Position numbers and translations under genes: made by a program. Shown here one piece after another: positions 1 to 12,268 of a DNA stretch of 64,000 nt (positions are counted from its first letter, which is position 1; every line of letters starts with the position of its first letter). Location of the stretch: assembly GCA_029721435.1 (NCBI GenBank), contig CM056576.1:70759876-70823875 (forward strand), in the 5' to 3' direction. The notes under the pieces were generated by a model. The model was not told the origin of the DNA, made no database searches, and worked only from the letters and a program-made list of their open reading frames with translations. The stretch comes from Gymnothorax reevesii. Its lineage: Eukaryota > Chordata > Actinopteri > Anguilliformes > Muraenidae.

Positions 1-749
1 GACACACACTCCAAACAGCTAATTTCAAAATGGCAGCCATGGATTCTGGCAGCGAGGAATCCCAGGCCACTATGGCGATAAAATGGGGGTTTTTGAATGT
101 GTCTCCTGCCATTGCATGTGGTATTTTGAAGAAATATCCAAAAAAGAATAATTGTATTGCTTTGAGAAAGTGCGAGAAGTCCATTCAAAACCATCTTTTG
201 GGGCTGAAAGTTCCACTTAGATGAGAACATGGAGAGAAGGGTCCATGACTGCCACTGGAGAAGGAGTGTGACCTCATTGAACAATGTGCTGGGCTACTCC
301 ATGCTGTTGTCAAGGACATCACTATCTGTCCGGCACAGAGCCACCAGCTTGGCCTTGACTGGAAGCCGTCAATGAAGTGCCAATGGAGGGGGGTCCACCA
401 TTCAAGTCTGCGTCAAGAGCATGCAATTCGGGGATCAAGATGAAAGAAAATTTTAGATACTTGAAACCTTTTACTGTTCATTAGATCAGGTAGGTATTTG
501 AGAATGTACTACAGGTGCTAGGCCTAGATCTAAGCCTACAGTATATTTGAACGAATGCCATGAGAATTCATAGTCCCATGCACTGATGTCGTCACATCTT
601 TATCCCATGGACACGAAGTAGCCTCATCAACCACGAGGTGTATGAGAGGAGTAGAGACTGGGAGGAAGGAAAGCCCTGGGTTGGTGGCTAAGAAAATCAA
701 AGACCGTTTTATGAAGGAGCTTTGGCTAACTTCCCAGCAGGTTTCAAGC
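1..749. other. unassigned sequence
   Basis: I recognise no gene or known repeat here. A 64-codon plus-strand frame (30-224) starts with alternating Met/Ala/Ser residues, matches no family I know and is probably chance. Confidence 0.4.
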
Positions 750-751
750 TA

Positions 752-905
752 CAGTGCTGTGAAAAAGTGATTGCCCCCTACCTGATGTCTTTTTTTTTGC
801 ATATTTGTCACACTTAAATGTTACTGATCATTAAACAAATTTTCCTATTGGACAAAGATAACCGAAGTGAAAACAATGCAGTTTTAAAATTATGATTTCA
901 TATAT
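752..905. mobile_element. Tc1-like terminal region (remnant)
   Basis: The block starts right after a TA with CAGTGCTGTGAAAAAGTGA and runs into the gcatatttgtcacacttaaatg-type subterminal sequence of a common teleost Tc1 family. Closely related ends occur at 7745-7972 and 55680-55894, there in the opposite orientation, so three copies of the same terminal repeat lie in the window. No transposase remains next to this copy. Confidence 0.6.
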
Positions 906-2040
906 TCTTTCCTTCTACTAAGGACTGGTAACGACTGGGCATCCAAACCTTCTTTTAAGACTAAAACTGGCTTTGTGTATTTGTAAAATGATAGTTGCTG
1001 TGATTGCTTGTAGGACTGTGTTTTAGTAGGACAGGATGGTATTAATGTATCGCAGACAAGGTCTTGCATGTAAATAACCCCCTGCAGACTAACATGGCGC
1101 CTTTCCTGTGCAAAACACACGCATATCTCTTCATTTTAACGTAATACACACAAACACAAACAACATTGAGCATTTTCAGCCATTTCACTGACATTAAAAC
1201 TCTTGAAACTTTCCTTTGCTACAAAGACTTGGTCTTTGTTACAGTAGGGTTGCCTTCCCCCACTCCACATGGTCAGCAAGGCTCCTTCACTCACACCTTA
1301 GATCATCCCTTTGTTCTCTCTCACCCACACCCGCACACGCGCACACACAGACACACACACCTCCTTCATTGTGCATATAGTGTTAGTGTTTAGTGTAGTT
1401 TAGATTGTGTGTTTCATTTGTTTCATTTAAATAAATATTCTTTAAAGACATATGCTGTGGTTATTAATGTTGTACAAGAGTGAATGAAACTGCCAACCTC
1501 TTCTATGTAGAACTCCAAATCCTTCAATCTAACTATTGATTGGGTAAGTTGGTTACAATTGTTAATTTAATTATTAATCAATTTCCAAATTAATAGCTTA
1601 GTGAATATTGAGACTGAGGTTTTATTAATTGGCTATCGTTTTCCCTTCACTGAGGAAGGGTGGTGCCCCAAGGTATTCATATTAATATTTCATATTAATA
1701 TTACAATGTCATATTTCTCTGATAGTCAAATTAATAATATTAATATCATTAGGTAAATTGCCTCAACACATGGTGTCCACTTGTGAGGTGTCAGCCCAAC
1801 AGCCGGCGCTCCTGTATGACTTGCCACTGCACTCACAACAACGTCGCCACTGCTTGTGCATTATCACCACAAAGGTGCCACCATTCGAGGCATTTCCCCA
1901 ACATTGGTGTTCTGTGCAAGGCCATGACCCCAACAACCATTATTATGATTATTGGTTGGACTTGAGCATACTAGCATCATCTTTTTTATGGAGTTGCAGG
2001 ACCTGTTGGGCCCAACACTGCTTGATATGTTTGTAACTTA
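906..2040. other. unassigned AT-rich sequence with CA microsatellite
   Basis: No gene is recognised. A CA/CACG-rich microsatellite lies at about 1323-1362, and palindromic ATTAAT-type low-complexity sequence lies at about 1675-1750. Confidence 0.5.
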
Positions 2041-2079
2041 ATATTTTGAAATTCAGATGAATTTCAACAATAATAACAA

Positions 2080-3085
2080 GGCAACATTGTCACCAATATC
2101 CCCCGCCACGGTAAGAATGGTCACGGGGGGACGGGGAAAACTTATCCCCATTAAACACCCATACACCAAGTTCAGAGTCAAGGGCCATAACTCTATAAAT
2201 AGAGGTGTCTCAGAATCAATTGTCAAACTTCTTCAATAGGGTCATTAGTACTGGCCACACACAAAATTTCTCCTATGAAGGTGCAATAGTTTCTGAGAAA
2301 ACTTGTCCCCATTGAACCCGGACGGACGGAATGACAGACGGACGAGCTCCATTCCAATATCCCCCGATCCACTTTGTGGCAAGGGATAATAATCAACGTC
2401 AAAAGGCGAAACAGTGGAAAGTTAGTAAATGTCCTGAAGAGAAAGAATGTTGGGTGAGCAGAAGTGTTCCATACATCCCCTCAAATCCAGGAAAAAAAAA
2501 CACTTCCACATAAAAGGTGAAGAACATGATTTGCAGTGAAACAATTGATGTGAATTTTGCAACAAAATCTATTTCACAGGAAATACTTTTAGGTTAATAA
2601 TTATGAAATTAAAGAAACAGTATACTAAATCCAAATGTCAGTGGAACCTTCCATACACCCATGCAGAGAACTTGTCCCCATTGCAAGTCCCATACACCTA
2701 AGTGAACAAACAGAGTCAAGGGCCATAACAACATGAAAATAAAGTTCTCTGAATCAGTTTTCAAACTCATTTAATAGGGTGATTACACTACTGGCCACAC
2801 ACACAAAATGTCATCCGGCAGATGCAATAGTTACCTAGAAAACTTGTCCCCATTGCAACATCCATATACACTTAAGTCCACGAACAGAGTCAAGGGCCAT
2901 AACTCTGTAAAAAAAAAATTCTCGGAATCAATTGTCAAAGTCAGTCATTAGGGGCATCAGTACTAGCCACATACAAAATTTCATTCACGTAGGTGCTATA
3001 GTTTCCGAGAAAACTTGTCCTCATTGAACGAGGACGGACGGATGAGCGGTATTCGAATATCACCCAATCAACTTTGTTTATTTTC
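2080..3085. repeat. dispersed GGAC-type repeat, about three partial units
   Basis: A phrase of the type agagtcaagggccataac, followed about 120 bases later by gagaaaacttgtccccat, recurs at about 2175-2300, 2710-2850 and 2888-3025. Two units run into GGACGGACGG-rich stretches (about 2320 and 3030). The spacing and decay suggest local duplication of one dispersed repeat. No protein is encoded. Confidence 0.55.
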
Positions 3086-3210
3086 GACAGATTTTTTTGT
3101 CTTCTTGTTTTTCACTTCCTATTGCTGGCTACTCTAGTGGTCTGGTAGTTGCTTCTATTTAAGGCCAGCCATTCTTGAACTGCAGGGTGACAGAGGCACC
3201 ACTCCTGCTG

Positions 3211-3643
3211 TGGGGTGGTGTAGTGGTGCAGTGGTTGGCATTACCACCTCACAGCAAGAAGGTCGTGGGTGCAAATCCAGTCTGAAGCCTTTTTGTGTGA
3301 GGTTTGCAGGTTATCGTGGCCTTATGCTCCACTCAAGGAACGAAGGGGATGAGTGAGTGAGTGAGTGTTGCATGTTATCCCAGTGTTCGTCTGGGTTTCC
3401 TCCGGGCACTCCAGTTTCCTCCTACAGTCCAACGACATGCACATCTGGCCAATTGTAGGTGCTGAATTGCCCATTAGTATGAGTGTGAGAATGAATGGTG
3501 TGTGAAGGGTGTGTGCACCCTGCGATGGACTAGGGAGTTCTAATGGGTCCCCATCTTTCGCCTGAGTCAGCTGCAGTATAGGCTCCAGCTCCCCCACAAT
3601 TTTAGTTTGAAAGAAGCGGTATAGAAAATGGATGGATGGTGGG
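3211..3643 (+). mobile_element. tRNA-derived SINE (V-SINE-like), copy 1
   Basis: The head has a tRNA-like promoter: an A-box region around gtgcagtggttggca and a B-box region around gggtgcaaatccag. The tail is ATGGATGGATGG. The element is flanked by a perfect 13-bp target-site duplication, accactcctgctg, at 3198-3210 and 3644-3656. An extra stretch at about 3316-3371, with a GAGT microsatellite, is absent from the copy at 42641. The body is related to the SINE inside the L1 element. Confidence 0.85.
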
Positions 3644-3700
3644 ACCACTCCTGCTGACATGGTTTAGTCTGAGACTGCATCATTACTAGACTCTCGAGAC

Positions 3701-3829
3701 CAGGGCTATCAACATTATCCGGAAAGGGCCGGTGTGGGTTCAGGCTTTCATTCCAACCAAGCAGTTACACACCTATTTCTACTAATCTGCACGCAAACCG
3801 GCGCTTTCTGGATAATGTTGAATAGCTAT
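3701..3829. mobile_element. short MITE, hAT-type ends
   Basis: The block begins CAGGGCTATCAACATTATCC and ends with the near-inverse GGATAATGTTGAATAGC. The internal AAAGGGCCGGTGTGGGT resembles the outer MITE at 39946, so the two are likely related non-autonomous hAT elements. No clear target duplication was found. Confidence 0.6.
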
Positions 3830-4069
3830 GTTCTAAACTCTATTTTGACAAACTCTAAAGTTTGAAACAAGCCGAAACAAGGAGTTCAAGTCTATATTTG
3901 CTTGTTGCCAATCTGTTCATAGAGTAAGTACTGTTGTTTGTCAAAGAAAGTCTGAACCATATGACAGTTTTACGCCCTTTCCCAGGCCAAATTTATGATA
4001 GCATACCCTTCATTTTCATGCATTACAGTTGAATGGTAAAGGCCAGGGCAGATAAAACAAGTCCACATG

Positions 4070-4325
4070 GTCTACAACATCCCCAGCCAATCGTACGCTT
4101 CATATTTTCGAACTCCATCAAGGCCTTTATGGACTGAAGCTACACACCAAATTTGGTTGTCCTATCTGTCATAGTTTCTGAGAAAAGTTCTCACCTTTTT
4201 CTCGGATGGACGGACAGACGGACGCACGGACGCACGTTCGAACGCACGCATGCACGCACACATGCACGGACGGAGGTCAAACCTATATCCCCCTCACACT
4301 TCGTGTTGGCGGGGGATAATAACAT
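4070..4325. repeat. dispersed GGAC repeat, copy A
   Basis: It is about 220 bp long and similar to 17420-17643. Both contain ggtctacaacatcccc, then acacaccaaatttg, a GGACGGAC-type simple repeat, and end in ggcgggggataataa. The long frames across it are products of the tetranucleotide repeat. Confidence 0.65.
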
Positions 4326-4329
4326 TGGT

Positions 4330-5030
4330 AGTGCTGCGTGTTTAGCGCACAGGTTTGTAGTTCCATATACAGCATATAGGTGGCAGCACTGCAAAACGAT
4401 GAAATATACTCCTCATTTCTGGTGCTACTATGAAATACTGAGTAGAGGGGCAGTTTTTTTTATTTCTGATTATGAAAGAGCAAGACATTAGCCACCATTT
4501 CCACTATGGTTCATAATTTCTAACCCTGTGGCAGATGACTACTAAGCTGTTGAATAGGCCTATAGACAATTCCAAATTTTGGGGTAGGGGAAATATCTCC
4601 TACCACCAAGATCATTCTCAGCAGTTTGGTAGGCCATCCTATGGGCAACATTCACATAAAGGGGCAACGTTGAAAGTTTAGCCATTTTTGGTTGAGGATG
4701 ACCTGAATTAGCCCCTTGAAAATCCTTCAAAAATGGTCCAGAATCCATCAAAATCCATTTTTTGGTGATTACTCCTACAAAACCAAATGGATGATGCTCA
4801 TATTGTAGGTTCAGCCATAACTTGGTAAGGTACACATGTATACCAAATACTTTTGTATCAGCAAAATCGGCCAACCCCGGGTTATCACCCTTTTCATGGT
4901 CTATCCGTGCAATGACACTTAAATGGTTAAGGCCCTTATCTCAGATTCTCTTATCCTGTATGTCTTAACACAGACCCTTGCAAGTTGGCCTTTCAATACC
5001 GCAGCATCAAAACGTATAAAAAAATGACTA
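4330..5030. other. unassigned sequence
   Basis: Nothing recognised. The minus-strand frame at 4560-4874 matches no family I know. Confidence 0.4.
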
Positions 5031-5035
5031 GTGTT

Positions 5036-6003
5036 GCGGCATTTATCCATCCAGGCAGTGGAACACTCTGTTAAGGATTGCAAGGGAGGTGAAATCCATG
5101 GACATGTTTAAGAAGAATCTCTTTAATGTAGCTTTTAAATGATCATTATAATTGTTATCATTTTAATTTTATTATGATAATGCTGTGTGTACAAAGCAGA
5201 GGGCACACTCTTAGAATGAATGTGTTGAAAAATAACACAAAAAAATGCGTTATCACATGGATAACACATTTTGTGTTGATTTCAACACAAAATATGTAAA
5301 AAAGTTTTTAAAAAAAAATCAACATTGATTGTATTGAAAACAACACAGAATGTGTTGTCCTTAACTAGACACACAGGTGTGTTAAAAATTAACACATGTT
5401 GTGTTATTTTCAACACATCTCTTTTGATAGTGCATAAATTATAGTATATTCCAGAAATATAATTATGCCTCCTGACTCCCCACCCCGCTATTCTTTTCAG
5501 TTACAATGTGCTTCTACTGCTGACTCGGTGAGACTCATGAAATCTCGTGACTCCTTTGGTTCTCAACATTTTTTGTGGTAACATGATCACTTCTTAGTCT
5601 GACCTCAGTTCAACTCCCTTGTTTTTGTGAGGAGGCAGGCCTCAGTTGTGGGGGCAAGGCAACCTTTGTGAGCCCGGATGAGAGAGACTGCAGTGCTACG
5701 TGCACACGAGCATAATCACATGCAGCTGTATGCACACATGAACTCATGGACAGAGGCAGCAGAGGTTTTCCATGGGCCCTACGGCAAACTGCTCAGTTTG
5801 ATCCCTTCTCTTACACTGTCAGATGCTTTGAGAAGCATATGCACCAATCTCTTTTTCTGCTGGTGAGTGCTCAAAACAGTTGGAAAGGGCGCCTCTTCAG
5901 TCAACACTATACAATCTCAGAATATCGTTTTACATACTTTTCAGAAGCCGTTTTAAAACATTTTGTCATGTTTAGAATTTCAGTTGATACTGCTTCATAG
6001 TAT
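5036..6003. repeat. long direct repeat, copy 1 (interrupted by a MITE)
   Basis: This copy and 9398-10150 share a common order of sequence, from agtgttgcggcatttat through gcagtggaacactctg to a shared end near gcttcatagtat. The frames at 5678-6000 and 9771-10146 are equivalent parts of the two copies and are probably not genes. Copy 1 carries the MITE at 5206-5432, which copy 2 lacks. Confidence 0.75.
5206..5432. mobile_element. palindromic MITE, CA/TA target
   Basis: Its ends are inverted: CACTCTTAGAATGAATGTGT on the left and the inverse of CACTATCAAAAGAGATGTGT on the right. The interior is full of AACACA/TGTGTT segments. It is flanked by CA on both sides, and the paralogous repeat near 9570 shows the empty site with one TA. 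This supports a TA-targeting, Tc1/mariner-like non-autonomous element. Confidence 0.75.
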
Positions 6004-6082
6004 ACAAATTAATTTAAAATGAAAATACCAGTATACAAACTAAATATCAGGTGGAGTTTTCACAAAGGTCTACATGAAGTTA

Positions 6083-6345
6083 CACTCAACAAAAATATAA
6101 ACGCAACACTTTTGTTTTTGCTCCCATTTGTCATGAGATGGACTCAAAGATCTAAAATTCATTCCAGATACACAATATTACCATTTCTCTCAAACATTGT
6201 TCACAAATCTGTCTAAATGTGAGATAGTGAGCACTTTTGCTTTGCTGAGACAATCCATCCCACCTCACAAGTGTGCCACATCAAGATGCTCATCAGACAC
6301 CATGATTAGTGCACAGGTGTACCCTAGACTGTCCACAATAAAAGG
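6083..6345. mobile_element. Tc1-like 5' terminal fragment
   Basis: It starts immediately after TA with CACTCAACAAAAATATAAAC and continues as the end of a well-known teleost Tc1 family (…cacaataaaaggc). The transposase region is missing. Confidence 0.65.
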
Positions 6346-6407
6346 CAGTGAACACAGTGATTTTATGATGGCAGAGGGGCATTCTAAGGCACCTTAGTCC
6401 CCCCCCG

Positions 6408-7134
6408 CCATTATAAAGTCACTGTAACCCACTGCTTCAAGGGGCTTATTGCTTTTATAAAGCGGTTACCCTACATATAGCCCATTAAATAAATACACAA
6501 GAAAAAAATCAACAATTTATTGATAATAATGCAACAATAAAATTGAGAACTATTCGTCCTTCCACCAAGCAAGATAGAGTGGACAGAATGGTTGGCAAGC
6601 AACACAGACGCTAAGATTGCTTTTTCATCTAGCGCCATTATCATGTCACATCAGGCTATTTAGGCTCGTTAATGTAGATATGCTATGAAAGCAGGCTATT
6701 TGGGATGTCTCCTTCGGTCTCCTGAAAGCCCCGTTAAATAATTTTGCGTTCATTTCGGTTTCGGTTATAGAGTTTCCTTGTTCTCAACTCACGCCGATCA
6801 GCCATATCATTACAACCAGCAGCAAGAGTAGGGAAGAAGATTGACTTTTGTCCTTCACACTTGCCAGTGTCCAGGAAAATATAGCTATATATTATATAAA
6901 TATAGCTATATATATGAATATAGCTATAGCTAGCTAGGTAGATTGCCAACTGGTTAGCAGGTTAAAAGGCTTAACTTCGCTAACCTGGAAATAGTGAGCT
7001 AAAAGTCTTGAAACAAACGTAACCTAACGAGTCAGTTGAGCGCAGAGTAGTTGGTTGCTAGACCAGGCGCGCACGGATACTTTGAGCTGCGGTCTGCCTC
7101 AAAATTCAGTGGGTTACACTGATTTTATACCAGC
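6408..7134. mobile_element. possible TIR element
   Basis: The segment is bounded by near-inverse sequences, ATAAAGTCACTGTAACCCAC on the left and the inverse of ATAAAATCAGTGTAACCCAC on the right. Its interior holds AT-rich tatagctata repeats. I see no coding remnant and no convincing target duplication, so the exact ends are uncertain. Confidence 0.45.
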
Positions 7135-7200
7135 ATGGAACGTGGCCCAGCCAATCACATTTAAGGATGGGAAGCACCCGTTTTATCAATATATATAATT

Positions 7201-7202
<2 letters not shown>

Positions 7203-7232
<30 letters not shown>

Positions 7233-7261
7233 CAAGCGTGTATACACAGTATGTACAGAAA

Positions 7262-7296
<35 letters not shown>

Positions 7297-7332
7297 TCCA
7301 CACACACAAACACACTCACACACACATATATA
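7203..7332. repeat. compound microsatellite (TG)n-(TA)n-(CA)n
   Basis: There are TG repeats at about 7208-7231, TA repeats at about 7263-7286 and CA-rich repeats at about 7287-7330. The overlapping open frames on both strands are translations of this repeat. Confidence 0.95.
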
Positions 7333-7589
7333 TCAGTGGCTGCTGGTGAACTGGCGATAGGGGAGGCTCAAAACAATCCCTTAAAATTAATGAACGACCA
7401 TGACATGTCTTCAATCATTGATTTCAATTACCATTACAGAAACTCTGATAACTCTCAACATTGTCAGATGTAACGCATACTGATTTCGACTCCTGACTGC
7501 TCATGCTTTTCTTTATTCAGGGATTGGATGCAATGCATTTGTTTCATGATCGTTTAAATGAAATAAGATCATTTGAAACATCTTTATGC

Positions 7590-7972
7590 AATTCCATTGC
7601 TCGAAAACCCTCCAATGTGGCTGAATTAAAACATTCTGCAAAGAAGAGAGGGTCACAATTCCTCCACAGCGATGTGAAAGAGACTCATTGCCAGTTATCA
7701 CAAACGCTTGAGATTGCAGTTGTTGTCGCCGAGGGTGGCACAACCAGTGATTAGGTTCAGGGGGCAATTACTTTTTCACATAGAGCCAGGTAGGTTTGGA
7801 GAGCTTTTTTCCCTTAAAAAATAAAATCATTTAAAAACGGAATTTTGCATTTACTTGGGTTATCTTTGTCTGATATTAAATTGTGTTTGTTGATCTGAAA
7901 CATTTAAGTGAGACAAATATGCAAAAAAAAAAAAAATGTAAGGAAGGGGGCGAATACTTTTTCACAGCACTG
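7590..7972 (+). mobile_element. Tc1-like 3' end with decayed transposase C-terminus
   Basis: The sequence at about 7595-7752 reads, across several frames, as the C-terminal end of a Tc1 transposase (segments such as SNVAELKHSAKK and VVVAEGGTTSD). It is followed by the same terminal repeat as at 752 in inverse orientation, ending cacagcactg at 7972. Frame breaks show it is dead. Confidence 0.65.
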
Positions 7973-8110
7973 CATCAAAGTTTTTACATAACTTTTTTAT
8001 ATAACCTTTCCTTCTTATCTAGTGTGGGTGAATGTTAAACAGTGGTTATTTTTGTTCTGATTTCGGTGCATTGATGTTTGTAAGTATATCAAAATAACCA
8101 AGACATAATT

Positions 8111-9054
8111 CAGGCCTACCAAAGAAAACGTTGCCTCAGCACACAAAAACTTTGAAATGCCTACATTAATCGCGGAAATAGCAACAGAAAAATAATACCC
8201 CCGCTACCGAAACTGCAAAAACCGCAACATAAACTGTTGACTCGTAGCATAAGACTATGAAACTGCAACATCTTCTTTCACATCCGTCTTTGCCATTTAC
8301 TGCGCTTGCGCGTACCGGCCCAGGCTGCTTTCAGAGATAGCGGAATCAGGCGTGTCTCCTTCGGTTGGTAAGTAAAACTTCCAAATATGACGTTATTATT
8401 TATGCAGATGTTTAACAATGAATTGTAAGACATAGCTGTTACATCCACATTCTCGTAAATTCGCTTATTTTAGCATGTCACCCTGCCGAAAATGAACGAT
8501 GCACTGTCGATTTCGCTATAGTCTTAGAGTTGCCAACTTGACGACTTTCTCAAGACGTATACATACGTCTTGAGTGGACAAACAATCCCGATTTGGAAAG
8601 TCGCCAGATTAAGCGAGAAAGTCGTCAAGTTGGCAACTCTAAGACTTTAGCGAAATCGACAGTGCATCGTTCATTTTCGGCAGGGTGACATGCTAAAATA
8701 AGCGAATTTACGAGAATGTGGATGTAACAGCTACGTCTTACAATTCATTGTTAAACATCTGCATTAACAATAACGTCATATTTGGAAGCTTCACTTACCA
8801 ACCGAAGGAGACACGCCTGATTCCGCTATCTCTGAAAGCAGCCTGGGCCGGTACGCGCAAGCGCAGTAAATGGCAAAGACGGATGCGAATGAAGATGTTG
8901 CAGTTTCATAGTCTTATGCTACGAGTCAACAGTTTATGTTGCGGTTTTTGCAGTTTCGGTAGCGGGGTATTATTTTTCTGTTGCTATTTCCGCGATTAAT
9001 GTAGGCATTTCAAAGTTTTTGTGTGCTGAGGCTACGTTTTCTTTGGTAGGCCTG
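8111..9054. repeat. 0.94-kb palindrome
   Basis: The left arm (8111-8551, starting caggcctaccaaagaaaacg) is repeated as its reverse complement in the right arm (8615-9054, ending ctttggtaggcctg), with few differences over about 440 bp. The 63-bp loop (8552-8614) opens with a small palindrome, aagacgtatacatacgtctt. The 93-codon frame at 8718-8999 lies within one arm and is not a gene. No transposase or target duplication is seen. Confidence 0.85.
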
Positions 9055-9397
9055 TAATTGAGATCAGGGGCAAACAATTATGAGATCTCCTCTGTTTATC
9101 CCACTTCTCAAGTACTGCTCAAATGGTTATCTCAACTCAACCTCCTTTGTCTCAGTGATGTCTTGTCTCTTTTTAGCTTATCTCTTGCTCCTAAGGGACC
9201 TTTAGGAGAAGTAACTCAGAAACAAATGATCACAGAATGATACAAATATGAGAAGCTCAAGTTCATCTCAAGAGACGAGATTGAGCAACACGTTTTTCCT
9301 ACGGGATCGCCTTCGCCCCGATCCCCTATCCATTATACCACCGAATACTCTTCTCCACTTTGGGAGTGGTCCAGAGTTCATGAACGCAACATGAAAA

Positions 9398-10150
9398 AAA
9401 AAAAGATTAGTGTTGCGGCATTTATGCACACAGGCAGTGGAACACTGTCAAGGATTGCAAGGGAGGTAAAATATATGGACACGTGTAAGAAAACTCTTTT
9501 TAATCCAGTTTTTAACCGATCATTGTTATTGTTATTATTTATATTCTACAATAATTGTGGGTACAAAGCTGAGGGTATAAATTATGTACTGAAAATAAAC
9601 TGGAATGGTTCCTCCCAACTCCTCACCCTTGCCATTCTTTGCAGTTGCAATGCATTTCTGTTGCTGACTCAGCGAAAACTCACAAAATCTTGTGACTCCT
9701 CTGGTCCTCGACTTTTATTGTGGTATCATGATCACCTCTTAGTCTGACTTTAGTTCACCTCCCTAGTTTTTTGAGGAAGTGGGCCTCAGAACAGGCAAGC
9801 AAACTTTGTGTGCCTAGAGGAGAGAGACTGCAGTGTCACATGCACACAAACACAATCACATGCAGCCGTATGCGTTACTTCTATGGACTCATGGACAGGG
9901 GAGACAGAGGTTTCCTATGGGCCCTGGGGCAGATTTTTCAGTTTGATCCCTTCTCTCACAATGTCAGATGCTTCAAGAAGCGTATGCGCCAATCCTTTTT
10001 TTTTGCTGGTGGTGCTCGAACTAGTTGAGAAGGGCACCCCCTGTTGTCAGCATTGCTCAATCTTGGAAAATTGTTTTACGCACTTTTCAGGAGCGGTTTT
10101 AAAACATTTTGCTGCATTTAGAGTTTCCATTGACAATGCGTCATAGTATG
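9398..10150. repeat. long direct repeat, copy 2 (uninterrupted)
   Basis: Partner of 5036-6003. It reads gagggtataaattatg at about 9573, where copy 1 carries the MITE, so it preserves the pre-insertion site. Its plus-strand frames at 9771-10146 mirror those of copy 1. Confidence 0.75.
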
Positions 10151-12240
10151 CTAAATGCCAATTGGAGCTTTAACAAAAGTCTACATTAAGTCATTTTGGA
10201 GTACAGATTCAGGTAATCATATTCAACAGAGCAATGTAATCAACGCAACACGCAACGTAACAATCATTTAGCAACACTGTCTATCATGGGCCTCCAGCAC
10301 TGTGAAACACAGCAACTAAACATAAAAAAAATTTATCACGCATGAAAAACACATACAGGCGCATGGTGTAAAATACAATCCATCAGCCGAAATCCATTGA
10401 TTTCATTGACCTTACTTTAAATATCTTGCGAAAGCCACTTGCCCTCCATGCGAATTAACCTTATCTGTAGCTCAAGGATGTCTTGAGTGCATAGGTTTAG
10501 CAACTGGATCAAATTGGACCCCTAGCCTATAATTCCTTGAATCGCATATCCCTGACCATGTACAAAGAGGATAGAGATCGAACAAAGCAGTTTGTGAATC
10601 AGCCATTCGCGTTTCATGGAATGGACAGTCGCCATGTTAACCCCAAAATTAGCTGCTTACCAAGGCAAACAGCAGCTCAGTGCTGACTTGACTTTTCATG
10701 GAAATAGAATTGTCCCAGTGTTAAATCATCTAGAAAAGCCATCTTGTACAAAAGCCTTGTATGACTTTTAGTCATGTCCTGTGGATAGAAATTTGCAAAT
10801 ACATTTTTCATGGTAGAAAAAATTTCATAGAATGACTTATTAGCTCCCGACCTGGTGCGGTGCGGGTGCGATGGTATCGGGCTCTGTCTGTGCGTACGTC
10901 CATGTGTGCATGCGTCCGTCAACACATTTTGCTTTATCTCATCAACTATTTCAGTTAAAGGCTTCTAATTCTTACTGGACATGCATCTCATAAAGGCCTA
11001 CAAATGATGTGCCTAAAGGTGCCCTTGGCCTATTTCTCAAGGTCACTGGCCTAAAAATAAATACACAAACCAGCATTAATTATTGTTATATTAGTCTAAC
11101 AAGGTTGTAGTCTATAATATATTTGAGGTCGATGTCTGTCTGTCTGTGTTTGTCTGTGTATGAACACCTTTTTCTCCTACATTTTTCAACCGATTATCAC
11201 CAAATTTGGTGTGAATATCCACTTGGACACCAGGAAGGACATGACGTCGCCAAATTTTTGAAAAAAGGTCATGCAAGCAAAAAAAATGGCAATTTCACTC
11301 CGGGTAGCGTGTAAACTTATATAACTTAATGCACGTAGCAATATCAGGTTGCACCACTAGGAGCCGCTGTGTCCTTACGAACGTGCGTTGAGGTAACCTG
11401 CGAGCAGGCTACTGTTTGCGATGGGGCCGAGGGAGTGATAAGAGAGCCTGCACGAAAGCCAGGCTTTTGACAGGGCACCGCGTTCGTCCACAAAGGCAGC
11501 ATTCTGACTAGTCGAACTTGACAGCTCCAAAATTCAAATTTGACAGTTAAACACTCGCAGGGCTGGCGTTACACCTGAAAATTCGGCGGCAATTATTTAC
11601 AAAAATTAGTACTGGCTGATTCTACATGGTTTCCCTCGAGTAACACGTTTTCCCATTCAAAAATAATCAAGTGGCAATTGAAGACACGGCTTCTCTCCCT
11701 CATGCGATCTAAAAGCGGCAAAATAATGGGCTACAAAGTGGGTAGCAGCTAGTACATTATATAATAAACTGTCATCATTTTCAGTTGTATACAAATCATA
11801 CATTTTGCTGCTGCTGCCATGTATAGTGTTAGCAGGAAAGCATCTGTTTCTTTGAGGATGAGTTTCTTTGGAACTGGAAACATCGTAGGCACTCAGGATG
11901 CAAACAAATTATTTTTGTTTTTTTCACTCGGGCCAGTAGCCCACGAGTCTAAGTTTCGGTTCTTCTTCTTTTTTTTTTCAGCATCTCGACTGTCCTGCTT
12001 GTGGGCACGCACGGTTTCGCGAATGGCCCAGACCTAGACCCGGCCCGAGGACAGGCTCTGAGGAGCCTCTTGTTTTTTAACAAAACAAGCCGACTGAAGC
12101 TACCGTTTGATCATGGTGGATTTACTGGATTGGTCCTTAAGAATCCGCTGGATACCGCAAAACATGCAAGTAAGCCCCTCTCTAAGCTAGTTTGCAATTA
12201 TGATTTAGGCATGCACGATTTCTTTTGGAGCACTTAAGGG
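10151..12240. other. unassigned sequence
   Basis: No gene identified. GTCC/GTCT-rich repeat sequence of the same general kind as at 4.1 kb occurs near 10865-10920 and 11130-11160. A possible short plus-strand exon, with a pyrimidine tract and AG near 11980 and a GT near 12170, has no recognisable protein. Confidence 0.35.
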
Positions 12241-12268
12241 TAGGGTGAATGTGACCAAAACAGAGGCT

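Noticed and set aside
4153..4491. 112-codon frame on the plus strand
   Set aside because: It covers a GGAC/ACGC repeat and lacks any domain; the sister repeat at 17.4 kb has no equivalent frame.
7106..7473. Frames rich in Ile-Tyr and His-Thr repeats
   Set aside because: They are translations of TG/TA/CA microsatellites on either strand.
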